Shown: one piece after another, positions 55,122 through 64,000 of the stretch
Position numbering within the stretch: the stretch's first letter is position 1
Layout of the letters: each line of letters starts with the position of its first letter
Origin: Platerodrilus igneus
Taxonomy: Eukaryota > Arthropoda > Insecta > Coleoptera > Lycidae
Length of the DNA: 64,000 bases
Assembly (NCBI GenBank): GCA_036346225.1
Contig: JARFIW010001322.1
Location: 496,001 to 560,000, forward strand
Reading direction: 5' to 3'
Translations under genes and position numbers: made by a program
The notes under the pieces: model-generated
Seen by the model: the letters and a program-made list of their open reading frames with translations, nothing else
Database searches by the model: none
Told to the model about the DNA's origin: nothing

Positions 55122-55839
55122 CGTGTTTCTACTAAAGTTCTCTAAATCCGTTTTTTAACTTCCTAATTCCCTATTTACAGTCATATATCCTATCTCACAA
55201 TTCCCCTCAACCTCCTATATTTTACACCAAAATCCGTAATTTTTTCGTTGTTCTCCTTTCACATGTCTCTTGGCTTGCTTTAACTTTTATAACCCCGTCC
55301 CTCACGTTATCAATATCCTCTATAATTCGTACAATTTTGCTCTGCACCTGTAGTTTCATTTCAGTAATCGTTTGATTAGTTTCCCTTAAACCATCGCTTA
55401 AAATCTTTATTTCCGAACTAAAATTTCCCCCAACTTAGCCAGATTTTGCCCAAACTCTATCCTTAATTCTTGCACATTTTCATTAAATTTTATTATCATA
55501 TTTTTCAAATTGACTTCATTTTTGTTCATTTTATCGTTTAACGCTAATAAAATTGATATCATTTTAAACTCCTATGTAGTTTGCTATTCTTTACTGTGAC
55601 TTCTTTCTAATACTCTCCCCGCAGTTTCAGTTGGTGTATCTTCTAAGAATACACTTTCTTGAGATCCTATTTCCACCTCTTCATTTTTTAATGCAAACTT
55701 CCTGGATTCTTTTGTACATTTGATCTAATTATTTTTACAATAAATCCTAAAATCTAATTTAACTTTTTAAATTTATTTCTTGTCTGCCTGTAGTTGCTAA
55801 TTTTAATTAATATACCGTTTTCAAGTTTTTTTCGAGCTC
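55122..55839. other. Leader/upstream part of the gag retroelement
   Basis: AT-rich sequence between the gag start and the primer-binding-site-like array. Weak coding-like stretches on the minus strand (for example around 55300-55560) may be the N-terminal coiled-coil part of gag in broken frames. Nothing firm. Confidence 0.4.
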
Positions 55840-56252
55840 TACGGTTTGATTGCCAAATTATTGTATGTTCTAACCCCACGCTTTGATTGCCAAATTTCTT
55901 TATTTGAGGCCTTACGTTAACGCGTCCGATTTCTTTTGATCTAGCCCCACGCTTTGGTCGTCAGTTATTCTTTTTATTTCTCGCCCCACGACTGGATTGC
56001 CAAATTTCGTTATTCGTCAGATTTCTTTTATTTTAGCCCGACAATTTGATTCGTCAGTTTTCTTTATGTTCTAGCCCCACGCTTGGTTCGTCAGTTTTCT
56101 TTATGTTCTAGCCCTACACTTGGGCCGCCAGTTATTCTTTCTATTTTCTGCCCCACGATTTGGTTTGTCAGTTTTCTTTATGTTCTAGCCCCACGCTGGA
56201 TTCGTCAGTTTTCTTTATGTTCTAGCCCCACGCTTGGGCCGCCAATTTTCTA
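55840..56252 (-). repeat. Tandem array of primer-binding-site-like units
   Basis: About ten degenerate units of 36-38 bases, each reading on the minus strand like TGGCGGCCCAAGCGTGGGGC followed by TAGAACATAAAGAAAAC. The unit at the high-coordinate end (about 56212-56250) stands where the LTR should end, so the array looks like repeated copies of the element's primer-binding site and adjacent leader. The presumed 5' LTR lies above 56252 but its borders were not found. Confidence 0.7.
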
Positions 56253-57034
56253 GACTTTGGTGTAGTTTACATGGAATGTACAACCCTTGTGACCCTAGAT
56301 ACCCCTAAATAACCCTATTATCATAGCAATATATTAGTTGTAAGTTTCTATCCTCTACCTTTCCCAGTTTTAGCTTCCTCCCTTTTATCCAAACAGGCAT
56401 CGTGTTACCACCACGTGGTATTTGCTGAGCAACTACTATTTTGTAGGCTGCCAGCACACATCCATAAACCTTAACCTTCTTGGTAGTTATAATATAACAT
56501 TCCATTTTTAGTTTTATGTTTCTAATACGTTTTTTTATTTTCAGATTCACGTTAAATACTGGATTACTCTGATACGCAATTTTCAAATTTATAATTTTAT
56601 AATTCAATATGTAAAACTAATATATGTTATCAATAAGTGTAAAAAATTATGTTGTTTTTATTCTTAAGTTTAAAGGTGGTAGTCCCATTGACAGAAAACG
56701 ATACCCTTAATTAAACCTATGGGCGAAAAGGGTGGGGGTAATTAAAAGAAAGCTAAATCTTAAGTTTGTTCAGTTTTTAAGCATCAGGCGACCGATACAG
56801 ACGTCTATTATGTGACTTAGTAGTGTTCGTTAATAAAAATATATACAGGGTAAATCTTTATAACATTTAGGGATAAATACTCTTAAATTAACTTCTATAA
56901 ATGGAATATGTAAGATGTTTCTCTGGACTCTTACTCTAAAGTTTTACATATTTAAAAGTAAGACGCAGATAAATTAAAAATGGGTTCTATGTTATTACTG
57001 CAATACTATGATACGTATACATATTATTTCGATT
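56253..57034. other. Probable LTR remains and unassigned sequence
   Basis: By position the first few hundred bases should be the 5' LTR of the minus-strand gag element. No second LTR copy is in the window to prove it. The 100-codon frame at 56305-56607 on the minus strand is not recognisable. Confidence 0.4.
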
Positions 57035-57120
57035 GAATCAATAGTGTAGTGGTTAATGTATCTGCTTTAAATGCTGGCAGCGCGGGTTCGAATTCGGCTT
57101 GGGTCGATTGTTTTCTCTAA
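57035..57120 (+). mobile_element. tRNA-derived SINE, second family
   Basis: A-box-like TAGTGTAGTGGTTAATG and B-box GGTTCGAATTC in tRNA-like spacing, followed by gattgttttctc and acatggtggagcaaaag. The post-tRNA part resembles that of the SINE at 50580 in the palindrome arm. Confidence 0.7.
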
Positions 57121-57179
57121 GAACTTGCGGTAAAATGTATATACATGGTGGAGCAAAAGTGGATATATACAAAGTAAGT

Positions 57180-57345
57180 CAAAAATCGTGACGTATGAAA
57201 AAAATGACGGATTGACGTAGGAAAAATGGCGTATGACAGATAGAACGTAAGAAAAATGACGGATGACAGATGTGACGTGAGAAAAATGTCAGATGACTGA
57301 TGTGATGCAAGAGAAAATAGCAGATGGCAGATGTGACGTAAGAAG
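57180..57345 (+). repeat. Degenerate 30-40-bp minisatellite
   Basis: Repeated gacg(t)aagaaaaatg, acggatgacagatgtgacgt and variants occur four to five times. The minus-strand open frame through it (57117-57419) is a product of the repeat. Confidence 0.7.
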
Positions 57346-57505
57346 GTGAAGACAGAAGTGGAAGAGGATGAGGTGGAAAAAAAGGGAGGTGGAAGTGGAG
57401 GAGACAGTAGGTTGCTCACATCACACCCGCTGTACTGTGTCTACTCAGTTTGGAATAAAGAAAATTACATTTTCAACGAACTTCGTTCGTTTATGAAATC
57501 GATTT

Positions 57506-57551
57506 GTCGTCCGTCTGTCTGTCCGTCTGTCCGTCCGTCTGTCCGTCCGAG
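57506..57551 (+). repeat. (GTCC/GTCT)n microsatellite
   Basis: A run of gtccgtctgtctgtccgtct-type tetranucleotides of about 45 bases. Confidence 0.9.
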
Positions 57552-58543
57552 GCCTTTCTAATGGTCGGACATCAATGTGTGATACATCAATCGATTCAGC
57601 TCGGTGTCCAAAGCTTAAGTTTTGATGTCAGTTAAAATCGGGCCACGGGGACGCCGAGCCCGCGGGAAAATCTACAGGGATAATTAAAATTTTTAATAAG
57701 TTTAAAATCAAAATGCGACACATATTTGAACAATTTATGGCATTTCATGCAAATTATTCCAATATTATAGACATTGTTTAAACTTAAATTTTGATTGCCG
57801 AAAATAATTAGATTCATATAAAAAAAAAATTATCTTATTGATGAGAACTAATATATAGCTTTTAAAATATTTATTCAATAAAATAAAATATATTAAAATG
57901 TCTCTTTTGTTGTTTATAAATTTTTGTATTTTATCTGAATACTTATAATTATTACAACATAATAATTTTAATTTCTTTAAATTGTTTTAAAGTAAGTCTA
58001 CATTTGGAAGTTCGTTGCGACAATGCCTTGCATTTTCAACTTGTATATAAATGCAGAAGTGCCTATAGTTTATGCATTTTATGCAGTAGCGTTTATTTTA
58101 AAGTAAAGCAAAGAGATTACGTCGAAGCATTTCCTAACTGTTAGCACCTTCTGGTAAATTATTTTTAAGGCTGCAAAATAAGTTAGTCACTTTCAATAAC
58201 GATTTTTTAAAAAACTTTTATTAGCGTGAGAGCATTACATTACTGAAGTTGTACATATTCTACTTCCTAAATCTAACGCTCCTTTATGCTATTTCCTATC
58301 TAATGCATTTAAAATATGTCACTCCTCCGGCCCAAAATAAGAACTATTGGGAACCAGAGTTTGAAGGTCCAGGAAGGTTCTCATTTCATGTTTACATGTT
58401 TACATTTTTAGCTACTAAATTTTTAAAGAAATATCTATAAATTAAATACAATATCAGTAACATAATAGTGACATACAAAATTATCGTGTAAAAGCTAACA
58501 TTCCTAAAAGTCACTCTGTAGTGACTTTTTATTTTATTTAATA
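57552..58543. other. Unassigned stretch
   Basis: Contains a short GC-rich island (gggccacggggacgccgagc at about 57640) and otherwise AT-rich sequence. A 63-codon frame at 58249-58440 is not recognised. By position it should include the 3' LTR of the errantivirus-like element, but no border could be set. Confidence 0.4.
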
Positions 58544-59400
58544 CTAATTTACCATTTTTAAAACTCCATACACTTCTGTAAGTTCATTGAGATGTATCGT
58601 ATCAATTTCTATAGGTTTAAAATCAAAGTTTGACATTTTTGAATCATTTGTATAAAATTCTAAGCGTGGTAATACTATAGTCTTATAACTAGAAATTTCA
58701 TTAACAAAAGTTTTTAACACTACTTCATCGATTAACACTTTCAAGAACTTTTAAGCTCTACTAAATAGCTAACGTTTATTGGAATTGTCTTTCACTTTTC
58801 CGCACTTTTGTATAGACTAAATTATAAAAGACACTACGATAATCCATTTGTTCTTCTCCAGTTTTTAAATTTTCTTTCTAGTTATTTTTACTGTAGCTTT
58901 TAATATTGATGATTTTTTCGAATAGCAACGTATTATGTACTGTCAATTCGAATGGGAATTTCTTGTCTTGTAATTGTTTACTGGTTGTGGTTAGTTCAAA
59001 AAACAGTTCATGGGGTTCTATCATAGTAATATGTAAAATGTTTAATTTGGACAAAGTAATAGCAACTTCGATTCGTTTCAATAGATCATATAAAATCTGA
59101 AAATTTATGGCAAATTGCAAAGCTGATCTTTTTAGAGCAAACTAATGAAAAGTTTCTACCTTGTCAATAGCTAAATTTTTTATTTCTTTTGAAATCTCAA
59201 TTCGACCTTTTAGGATATATTGCTTGTGAGCAAATATTTTAGAATTATTTTCGAAATTCTGAAGGGAAGTCTGAAATAGAGTTAATTGATGATTAATTAA
59301 AGTTTTAATTTTTTTTCTTGGTTATTAAACTGGGCTGCAATTCGTCTCGTTGCTGTGCAGAGGGCGAACCTGTAACGAGAGGTCTTTATATATTCTTAAT
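58544..59400 (-). pseudogene. Errantivirus-like envelope remnant
   Basis: Two blocks are visible: 59120-58878 with NFQILYDLLKRIEVAITLSK, ILHITMIEPHELFFEL and FEKIINIKSY, and 58744-58544 with IHLNELTEVYG. The pattern resembles the central region of insect errantivirus envelopes (homologues of the baculovirus F protein). Frames are broken by stops and frameshifts, and no signal peptide, cleavage site or membrane anchor could be identified. It lies directly after the integrase on the same strand, where an envelope gene is expected. It is a dead endogenous relic. Confidence 0.55.
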
Positions 59401-60955
59401 ATGTATGGTTTCTTTACTTAGTGTAACTTTTTTATATTTTATTTTTTCTTTTGATATCTCTACCATATTCCTATCTAATATTTTAGTAATCTTATATGGT
59501 CCTAAAACACCTTAGCCTTTTTGTTTCTATTTTTAGGATTCTTCTCAAAACTATTTGTTCTACTTTAAATTCTGGATTGTTATCTCCATTAGTTTTTTTC
59601 TTATATACTGTTTTCTTTTTATTTTCGCCTAATTTTTCATTTACTTGATTATATACATGTTCCAATTTTCTTTATGACTATTAACGTAATCTGAATAAAA
59701 ATTAGGAGGTAAAAATATATCATTGGGATCTCTCAAATTCGTATGCCCAAACGTCAATTCAAAGGGAGTGTATTTTGTTGCACTGTGAATCGAATTATTA
59801 TAACCTATTATAGCATTTTTTGGGGTAAATTTCACTTAAAACTCTTAAGTGTTCAATTAGTGTGGAATGTATTCTTTAAACTATGGAGTTGGATTCGTGA
59901 TGTCCAGATGTTGTAAAATGTACATTAATTTTGTATAGTACTAAAATTTCTTTAATTGTAGCGTTGTTAAATTCCGTTCCTATATCTGTCACAATGGTTT
60001 GGGGTATTCTGAAAGAAGTAAAATATTTTATAAGTGCTCGACTAATATTTATTGTCAATTTTCCACTTATAAAAGGATCTTGAGCTAGTTTTGTAAAAGC
60101 ATCCACTAATGTTAAATAATTTTTCTCATTAAAAGTAAATACGTCCATATGTACAATTTCGTATTTATTTCTTTGGCATAATTCCTTGATAAAGTTAGTT
60201 ATACTAGTTTTCATATTTTTCCAGTAGTAATTTTGTTTGAATCTTTCATAGGTCTCATTTACTCCTCTATGAGTCGTTTTATCTTCGTGATAGTTTCTAA
60301 TTACTATCGTTTCCTCTTCAATGTCTGTAAGTGTATTAATCAATTTGGTACATTTAATTAACTTCAATTTATTTTCAGAAAAATACTGTTGATATACTTC
60401 ATGGAAGTCATTATACAATTTGTCTTTGTTGAAATGTAAGTAATTAGTGTTACTAGGGTCTGTATACTGAACTAGGAAATCCAAAATAAATTTGTCATTA
60501 GCAATTTCTGGAATTTTGAATTTTATAGTTGTCGAGTCGCTTTCATTTTCTAAGGTTACGTCTGTCTTGTGATACTAATTCGGGTAAAGTAAAATCTGGC
60601 GTGGATTGTTATTTATAATTTCGTCTAAAAAAGCAATTCCTTGATTCGCGTTTTCATTAGAGTTAGAATGTTGAGTAGATATGTTGTCATTATCTGGAAT
60701 ATGTATTGTCCATGCAGGTTCAAGAGTGTTTAATTGAGGTTCGTCAAGTAATTCTGTTTTAAGTTGATTTTCGTCTAGTGGTTCTTGATCTAGACCTTTT
60801 AAAAATTCTGCTATATAGTCATCTATGTCAACTGGATTATTTGCAAGAGATCCTGTTTCTAAAACATTGACTGGTATATGGGATAAATCAGAACCGCCGC
60901 AAGGCGGGTGCAAAGGGGTGCACCGCACCCGGACGCCACGTTTAGGTAGCGGCAA
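59401..60955 (-). pseudogene. Errantivirus/Gypsy-like integrase and RNase H-IN linker
   Basis: The frame 60955-60575 is an acidic, Asn-rich linker as found before the integrase in insect errantiviruses. The frame 60484-59876 contains the integrase zinc region (HRGVNETYERFKQNYYWK with LCQRNKYE) and core Asp residues in VHMDVFTFNEKNY and IVTDIGTEFNN. After a frameshift, NSIHSATKYTPFELTFGHTN follows at 59835-59641. The C-terminal part to about 59500 is badly decayed. Reverse transcriptase and gag are missing, so the copy is 5'-truncated at about 60955, next to a GC-rich hairpin-like stretch (60895-60945). Confidence 0.8.
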
Positions 60956-61637
60956 ATTATTTTTAAAACTTTAAACTAGTCTAAATAAATCTATATATAA
61001 GTTTGTAAAATATAATGCATATATATTGAATTTTAATGTGGTCAGTCGTAATTGTAAATTTTATTCTCTATACAAAACGACTAATACAAACCCCTTAGAG
61101 AAAGTTCTATAGGTACGGCTCTTTCACAAAAGGAAATTGGATACTATACATAATAACTTGACTCATGGTGTTATTATTATTATTGCGGGAAGTATTTAAT
61201 CTCCAAAATCCTTTAAAATTGAACTGAAAGTAAAAGCAGGTGCAAGGCAGTTTCGAAGCTTTTACTAGGAAAGGATTTAAAAAGAACAACGTTTGCAGTG
61301 ATAAGCGATAATTTATTACACTGGCCACAGAAACTGCCTCTGTGGTTACAGATTCTAAAATGACATATTTCTCTGAAAAACTTGAAGGGTCTCTATACTA
61401 TATTTTGCCAAGTAAATAATTAAATATATTTTAGACACCTGTTGCATATTTTACAAAAGATCATTCATATTTATGGGCACTTAGCAAATTTTTTGGATAC
61501 AAAGTTGACATCGGAACTCTAGTTATTATACATACAATCAGCGCTTGACGCTAATTATAGTTTTTGTTACATTTTTAAGTGTTTTATTTAGTGAAGTAAA
61601 AGTGCCTTTTTTCTTTCTGTGCTCTAGATTTTGAAAA
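60956..61637. other. Unassigned AT-rich spacer
   Basis: No gene, repeat array or tRNA-like head seen. A 73-codon minus-strand frame at 61107-61328 is not recognised. Confidence 0.4.
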
Positions 61638-62570
61638 ATGGTAAGCATTGTTTTATAATAAGTTAGCTTTTAAAAAAATTAAAGTACACAATGCACAGTA
61701 AATCCAAAACCGTTGCATGGATTTTAATTATATGATAATTTATTTCTGAAAAAATATAAACTTATTAAACACCCTTCCTTACTTAATTTATCAATAATTA
61801 TTAGTTAATTAAAAATATATGTTCATTCCATTGTTGCGAGTTCGGCTTAATTTTTTGAGAAATTTCAATAAAAATCAGTCGAATCTGTGAGCAGTGAGCA
61901 TATAGATTTGACAACTAGTTCTGATGCTTTTAATACAGTTAATGTATTTTTAATTTGAAACAGTATTTACATTTCTTGAAACTGTTCTTATTCTTTGTAA
62001 TATTTTGTTTTAGAATCCCCCTAGACGTAAGAAATTATTTGGATCTCAGTTTAGAAAACAAAAAAATGCAAAAAATTAGAAAAAAAGACATTTGTTTGAT
62101 TCAATGAACACCTTTTTAATAGATCAAACGCAATTGTTAAACAAAGTGCATGGTGAAGAAGAAAATGAAGATCCGATATCATATTTAGAACCCACGTCAT
62201 TACCGACCGTACCACCAGAAACAGTTTCTATCACAAGTTCTTCACGTGTATCGAATGATACAGAATCAGCATCCACTTTACATGAAATAAAGGTAGAACC
62301 TGCAGGTATTTTACCGAAAGATCCAGCATTGTGGCAACATATGTTAACGATCTCTAAAGTCAGATTTTTAGTGGAAAGAGGACCTATCCGCTCGAGTAAA
62401 AAGGATTTTCCAACAGACGAAAACGGTCGTAATTTTTTAATAATTACATCTGTTGACAACTTCCAAACGGCAAACAACTTACGAGAGATTGGTTAGTTTA
62501 TTCTAATTCAAAAAACGCAGCTTTCTGTTTTTGTTGTAAAATTTTTAAAAGTTGTAACGTGCATTTTTAA
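61638..62570 (+). pseudogene. ZMYM/hAT-type protein, N-terminal TTF zinc-finger fragment
   Basis: A possible first exon ends with ATG at 61638-61640 before GTAAGC; a T-rich acceptor (TTTTGTTTTAG) precedes 62014. The second exon reads PPRRKKLFGSQFRKQKN, an in-frame TAG, then a Ser/Thr/Glu-rich linker and DPALWQHM, LVERGPIRSSKKDFP and GRNF. After a frameshift in a T-run it continues with LPNGKQLTRDWLVYSNSKNA and FCFCCKIF, a TTF-type zinc finger as found at the start of hAT-transposase-derived ZMYM-like proteins, ending at TAA 62568-62570. The hAT catalytic domain is not in the window. It may be a truncated transposon copy or a domesticated gene with later exons outside. Confidence 0.62.
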
Positions 62571-64000
62571 TAGTTTAACATTTTACGCTTTTTCGCAATT
62601 AGTAAACACATTTCTGTAACTACTATTTTTATATTTAATACTTATTAACTCTTTAGGCAAGTGCATCGTATTATAATGAGTGGATTGCATCGTCCTTGTC
62701 TTGCCGTTCGTATAAATTTTGTTGCTTACGTGAATATACAAGTCTAGATAAGAGACGATAAGAAGTTGTAATGGAGCGAGTTGAATAAACAGATTAGCGG
62801 TCGTAGTTCGTTCTTGGTTCCTATATATTAATTACGTGAAAAAGACTGTTTCTTTTTGCTTTGACAAGAGTGAGAATTAATGCGGGATCAATTTCCAATT
62901 GTTCCTGAACAAGCGCGGCACGATTTTAGTTGTCTTTCTTGTGAAATAAAGGTCGTATATTAACTGTAGCAGTGTGTAGTTCTAATTCCTTTTTGAAGGA
63001 AGTATGCTATATATGTAACGTGTTTGGTTGACCACAAGTGTTGTGGTAAGGTCATTGACGGACGGTTTTAGTGATGCGCGGTGCTCTACTAATTGGTTTT
63101 TTTGGTTGCTTTTCTGTTGTAAATAAAAGTGATAGAACTTGTTGTGCGTTTTACGGAACAATGACTTAGCGATACGCGTTGTTTTACTAATTGTGTTTTT
63201 TTAGTTGATTTGTCTTTTTATATTTAAACTGTGTGTGCGATCTAGTTTTCGTGGTACTTTTGTTATCAGAGTAGTGCATACTTTGGATTATCCAAATACA
63301 GTTTTAAGCTTGAGTGCTTTAAAAACAAATGATGATACAGTTGTAGCAGGTTTAGTAGAAAAATGTTGCTTCTTATAAACAGGTATCTCATTCACATGTA
63401 AAGACAGTTGATACTGTAGTTTCTAAATTTTCTAACCCCAACGAATCTAAAATAGATCGTTGTTTGCGCAAATTTTCGTTATTCAAAAGCATTAAATTTT
63501 TCTTTGTTACCATAGGTAGCAAATAAAACACCTCGCGTTACTGTTAGTTTATTGCATTACATCGTGCCTTGAAAGCGTGATTCTAAATTTTTATTACCAT
63601 TTTTTTTTCGATTTGTGTTACAAAAGATTTCGAAATTATTGTCTCAGGAAATAGAATTAACAAGAATTTATCAATGCTACATAGTTCCATCAGCATGATA
63701 ATGTCTGCTGCTAACGCCAGTGAAATACATAGGTGTGATTAGTGTAAAGTGTAAGAAATTCCATCAACACCCTCACAGTCAAGGGTGGAGTGCTTCGTTA
63801 GTGCAGGACATCGTGAATCTCACACTTCCGTTGCAAGGAAGCGTTGCTGAAGGACTTTTGTAAGTTGAACTATTTCCTACTTGTTATTACTTTAAATATC
63901 TATCCGTTGCTTTCCCATATTTTTGTCGTTCTGATACCTTTTACAATAGACTTGCCTGCTATTAAGAAGAAAAAAAAAAGGAAGGAAAAAAAAAGAAATC
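62571..64000. other. Unassigned right end of window
   Basis: AT-rich sequence without supported gene. Short frames carry many stops. The last 40 bases are an A/G-rich tract. Confidence 0.4.

Noticed and set aside
53889..60955. One continuous LTR element from envelope to protease
   Set aside because: On the minus strand the order would be integrase, envelope, then gag, protease; and the gag type does not fit the errantivirus-like integrase. Two elements are more likely.

Overview
The window is a stretch of animal, most probably insect, nuclear DNA that is almost entirely a nest of transposable elements and endogenous virus-like elements. It is AT-rich, with short GT-AG introns, tRNA-derived SINEs, RTE-, Jockey- and R1-type LINEs, Ty3/Gypsy elements, an errantivirus-like relic, and Polinton/Maverick (adintovirus-like) genes. 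I cannot name the species. No bacterial, rRNA, CRISPR or functional tRNA features were seen.

Layout. 0.15-1.7 kb: decayed Tigger/pogo-type transposase (-). 2.1-3.2 kb: RTE LINE fragment, then a 297-bp SINE with a perfect 14-bp target duplication. 4.2-4.5 kb: two exons of a probable host gene for a single-pass membrane protein. 7.0-8.5 kb: RTE fragment, two SINE copies, GC-rich repeat. 11.2-14.7 kb: 5'-truncated Jockey-like LINE with an intact 898-aa ORF2, fused to a 5'-truncated SINE. 14.7-53.9 kb: an old Polinton-like element (Polinton A). Its virion genes run on the minus strand (PLA2-domain/pX-like protein, adenain-like protease, penton-like protein, short conserved ORF). Its protein-primed DNA polymerase gene runs divergently on the plus strand.

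The most striking object lies inside that polymerase gene: a 30.4-kb element (21319-51673) with AG...CT ends and a 6-bp target duplication (5 of 6 bases match). It is a giant palindrome. Each arm, about 6.5 kb without later insertions, carries terminal tandem repeats, a tRNA-derived SINE, a TATA/Inr promoter and a second, different Polinton polymerase gene (Polinton B). The arms face each other across a 1.75-kb patchwork spacer, and no integrase, ATPase or capsid gene is present. The left arm was later hit by a Gypsy LTR retrotransposon (26043-34076, nearly identical 1.5-kb LTRs) and the right arm by an R1-type LINE (41508-48902, 14-bp target duplication). Both arms share a nonsense codon and a frameshift in the polymerase, so the gene was probably dead before the inverted duplication, or the arms have exchanged sequence. 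The structure resembles snap-back inverted-terminus genomes known from protein-primed linear DNA replicons.

53.9-61.0 kb: remains of two LTR retroelements on the minus strand, one with gag, protease and a leader made of primer-binding-site-like tandem repeats, the other an errantivirus-like integrase plus envelope remnant. Another tRNA-derived SINE and minisatellites lie between them. 61.6-62.6 kb: a ZMYM/hAT-type (TTF zinc finger) gene fragment. The rest is AT-rich sequence with nothing recognisable. Many frameshifts look like single-base losses in homopolymer runs, so some reading frames called broken here may be assembly errors.
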